In this document: positions 61,650-64,000 of the stretch, one piece after another
Layout of the letters: every line of letters begins with the position of its first letter
How positions within the stretch are numbered: position 1 is the stretch's first letter
Origin: Varroa destructor
Taxonomy: Eukaryota > Arthropoda > Arachnida > Mesostigmata > Varroidae
Direction of reading: 5' to 3'
Length of the DNA: 64,000 nt
NCBI RefSeq assembly: GCF_002443255.2
Contig: NW_019211455.1
Coordinates: 24,964,479-25,028,478 of the forward strand
The notes under the pieces: generated by a model
The model's input: the letters and a program-made list of their open reading frames with translations, nothing else
Database searches by the model: none
Told to the model about the DNA's origin: nothing
Translations under genes and position numbers: made by a program

Positions 61650-63009
61650 TGAGCAACAATGAAAGGCATTTGTAGCGTCATTAGCTAGGTAGTTATAGAA
61701 ATCGTAGCAAAGATTAGCGGTGGTTCAAAGCTAGCTAGAAAGAGACGGCAGCTTCTAACCAAGTACCCGTCTGTTCCCCGGTGTCCTTCAAAAATAGTAT
61801 CTGTTGAACTACTACCAAGGACAGCCTCCTGAAGAGAGCAAATCAAAACGTAAAGTCGGATGTGATGGATAGAAAATAAGAGGATACGGACTGAGAAAAC
61901 AAAGCTGACCTCGACCGAGAACAAATTAAAAGAAACTAATTGAGACAGCACGGAAGCCATGAAGTATTTCTGACAACGACAACCCTACAACTATTAAGAA
62001 GGATATATCTGGTTTTAAAGCATATACTGACATGTGACATAACGCCCAAAAACTTTTACGAAACATAATATAGACTTGTAATTATTGCCGATATCTGGCG
62101 ATCTTCAAAATGCCAATAGCGTTGAAAAAGGATATGAAATAGGAGTGTAATCGAAGAACACTGCAGTTACTGCAGGAACAACAATAAAGGATGAAAAAAA
62201 TTAAAATTTAGCAAAATGTCAAAACATTTTGATTTGACAGAATGACGCGCACAAAGATATTGTCGGCGTAGGTGTATGACCTTCGTGCCTCTGCCGCCAC
62301 TTTATCATCTATTTGAGTAGAGTCTCACCTTTCCATGAACAAAAGTCATCATTACATCACATAGCAAACAATAAAAGAGCTGATGTAGGTAGCATTCAAA
62401 AATACAGAAGTAACAATAGCAATTCTACTCGGCCACTAAAGATGTCTCACGGTACTCTGAAGAATGTCTAGATCATCAATAATCCTGTTGGATTCGATTT
62501 GTTGCTCTCTGTTGCCAATTTGTTGCTAATTTTATGCAAGAAATAGTTTTTTGCAGTGTCGCTTCTATGTCGACCTTTTTAGCCTCTATCTTCGAGTTGA
62601 TAGATGACTGGCGACGGAAAGGCGCAGCTGCGTCGTCACGAAGTTCGGCGAAATTGAGTTGGGAGAAGGCAAATCTCAAGAATGGGCGTTATGTACCCCC
62701 TGTCGATGCAGGTTACTCACCATGAAGCGACCTTCGTCTTCCGATATTACCACGCTCTAAATCTCAGTAGACCACACTTACCCTTTCTAAAATCAACGCT
62801 AATTTTTCTTACATGACTGGCTCATGTAAGTGTAGCAGATTATATACTTAGGAGAATCGCTGAAATAAATTCCTGGCTGTCATAGAAACGGCATTATATG
62901 GATTGTGTAGTCGAGCTTACAATGTTCGAATTGGAAACGGGTTCTTTTTTTGGGGGGATTTAGGGTAGTTAGTAGGGGCTAGAGTAGAAGAAACCGACAC
63001 AGCGTTTGA
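61650..63009. other. non-coding stretch with overlapping short frames
   Basis: At 62476-62725 frames on both strands look protein-like but shadow each other. A possible minus-strand 36-base exon before CTTCATG|GTGAGT at 62712 was noted without further support. Confidence 0.35.
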
Positions 63010-63480
63010 ATGAAATTAAGAGAGATGAATCTTTTTTTGAGCTACCGATCGCTAGCAAAAATCGATTTTACAATTTTTCTTTGTCCTTTTTTTTTGGTTC
63101 TGGTTTGTATTTCTTTGGAACGGCTCATAAGCTCACGGCCACCCGAGCACTACGCCTTATTTATATGGAAAGGAATGAAGTCAAAGTTTGTTACTAGTAA
63201 CCATGTGATAGCAGCAGCTGCAGCTAATGGCGGCCGTAAGGATTCTGCGATACGCAAAAATGGCCGCAAAGTGATACTACCCTTCTCTAGCTGCTGTTAT
63301 CGTGATCTGTTCGGTAGCGTTTTTGCATCGTTCAGTTTTTTTTTTTTTTTTTTTTTTTTTTTTCATTATATAAGCTCGCTCCCGGCGCGGAACACAATTG
63401 CGCCTCTTTATCATTTCATTGTTCTTCGAAAGCAACGGTTAGTCCAGACTGCTTTTGTGGTGTTGTTCTCCGCAGCATAA
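63010..63480 (+). CDS. candidate ORF, 156 residues, interrupted by poly-Phe
   Basis: ATG frame of 156 codons. It has a hydrophobic segment at about residues 18-36 (DFTIFLCPFFLVLVCISL), an Ala-rich and basic middle (AAAAANGGRKDSAIRKNGRK), then a run of Phe read from the 28-T tract. The dependence on a homopolymer makes it unlikely as an intact gene. Confidence 0.12.
   Translation: MKLREMNLFLSYRSLAKIDFTIFLCPFFLVLVCISLERLISSRPPEHYALFIWKGMKSKFVTSNHVIAAAAANGGRKDSAIRKNGRKVILPFSSCCYRDLFGSVFASFSFFFFFFFFFHYISSLPARNTIAPLYHFIVLRKQRLVQTAFVVLFSAA
63336..63363. repeat. poly-T tract (28)
   Basis: Uninterrupted run of 28 T, 566 bases left of an equally long poly-A run. Confidence 0.95.
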
Positions 63481-63928
63481 TTGTATTCCTCAGCATATTG
63501 CACACCTCCTCCTGCATCCGTTTCTCGCAAGTATTACGCTAATTCTATTGCTGTGCCCATTGTGTACAGTCGTTTCCGTATTTCACTCATTGCACTAGCT
63601 AGACTTGGGCAGCAAGATCATAATTACGGAATCGTTAAAAGTGCCTCTTGTTCGTCTCGAATCGTAGCCCGGTCCCTTTTAACTAACTGCATCACGGTCA
63701 TTAGCTTAAATTTATTAGTATAAAAGGGATCAATTCCCGCATTAGCCCGGCAATCCATTGCTTTAGTGTATTACAGGTGACAATATATATATTTTCAGAT
63801 TTCCATAGGGATAGTGAATAGGGTACAAATAATGAGTTCTTAGAATCATACGATGCGGCTCCGATATCGCCCTCGTTCTGCGAAAGACAAACGTTAAAAA
63901 ATATTATGAACCTAAAAAACAGAATAAA

Positions 63929-63929
<1 letters not shown>
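63364..63929. other. segment between poly-T and poly-A
   Basis: Holds an 80-codon frame (63481-63723, non-ATG start) and a possible acceptor TATATATTTTCAG near 63800. AATAAA at 63923 immediately precedes the poly-A. It could be a retroposed sequence, but no target-site duplication was found. Confidence 0.3.

Positions 63930-63957
<28 letters not shown>
63930..63957. repeat. poly-A tract (28)
   Basis: Uninterrupted run of 28 A directly after AATAAAT. Its length equals the poly-T at 63336. Confidence 0.95.
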
Positions 63958-63959
<2 letters not shown>

Positions 63960-64000
63960 CACAGGTGTCGACATACACGTTAGTAACCAAGCGACTTCGC

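Noticed and set aside
62713..62748. Minus-strand 36-base micro-exon before CATG|GTGAGT
   Set aside because: The acceptor lacks a pyrimidine tract and no neighbouring exon is identifiable.
1..64000. A complete transposon, endogenous viral gene, CRISPR array or bacterial operon
   Set aside because: No transposase, polymerase or integrase motif, long terminal repeat, regularly spaced repeat or ribosome-binding-site pattern was seen on either strand by eye.

Overview
The window reads as nuclear DNA of an animal. It is AT-rich by eye (about 60% A+T). It is full of (TA)n, poly-T/poly-A and triplet microsatellites, has short tRNA-derived-looking repeats, and has no long open frames, operons, ribosome-binding sites or rRNA. 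An arthropod with fairly large introns fits best, and a parasitiform mite or tick-like genome would be compatible. No gene here was recognised well enough to fix the clade.

The best-supported content is the 5' part of one plus-strand gene. Two ATG-containing exons lie about 30 kb apart, at 13975-14074 and 43807-44137. Both have in-frame stops just upstream, both end in phase 1 at an identical ACTG|GTGAGT junction, and both encode the same 11-residue ending (H-N-x-x-x-F-[K/R]-L-V-x-T). They look like alternative first coding exons driven by separate promoters. The shared downstream exons are probably beyond 64 kb or not identifiable here. A 36-nt, phase-1/phase-1 candidate micro-exon (14230-14265) follows the upstream one, and a weaker possible first exon sits at 40924-40972.

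The rest is probably intron and intergenic DNA. A set of coding-looking segments is reported at low confidence. Plus strand: 17.99-18.35, 28.77-29.48, 38.5-39.7, 45.4, 57.9 and 61.3 kb. Minus strand: 24.3, 42.3, 54.2 and 58.5-60.1 kb. Some have good splice sites or a polyadenylation signal, but none could be tied to a protein family and none is longer than chance open frames would allow. GC-richer islands at about 12.6-14.1, 16.8-18.4, 38.4-39.1, 41.2-45.7, 50.6-51.9 and 56.7-61.0 kb hold most of these.

Repeats include three diverged copies of one SINE-like element (19.1, 24.8 and 49.8 kb), a 35-bp-arm foldback at 19.5 kb whose non-Watson-Crick positions are mostly G-U compatible, a perfect 15-bp-arm palindrome at 58.9 kb, and many simple repeats. 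No CRISPR array, complete transposon, tRNA, rRNA or viral gene was found.
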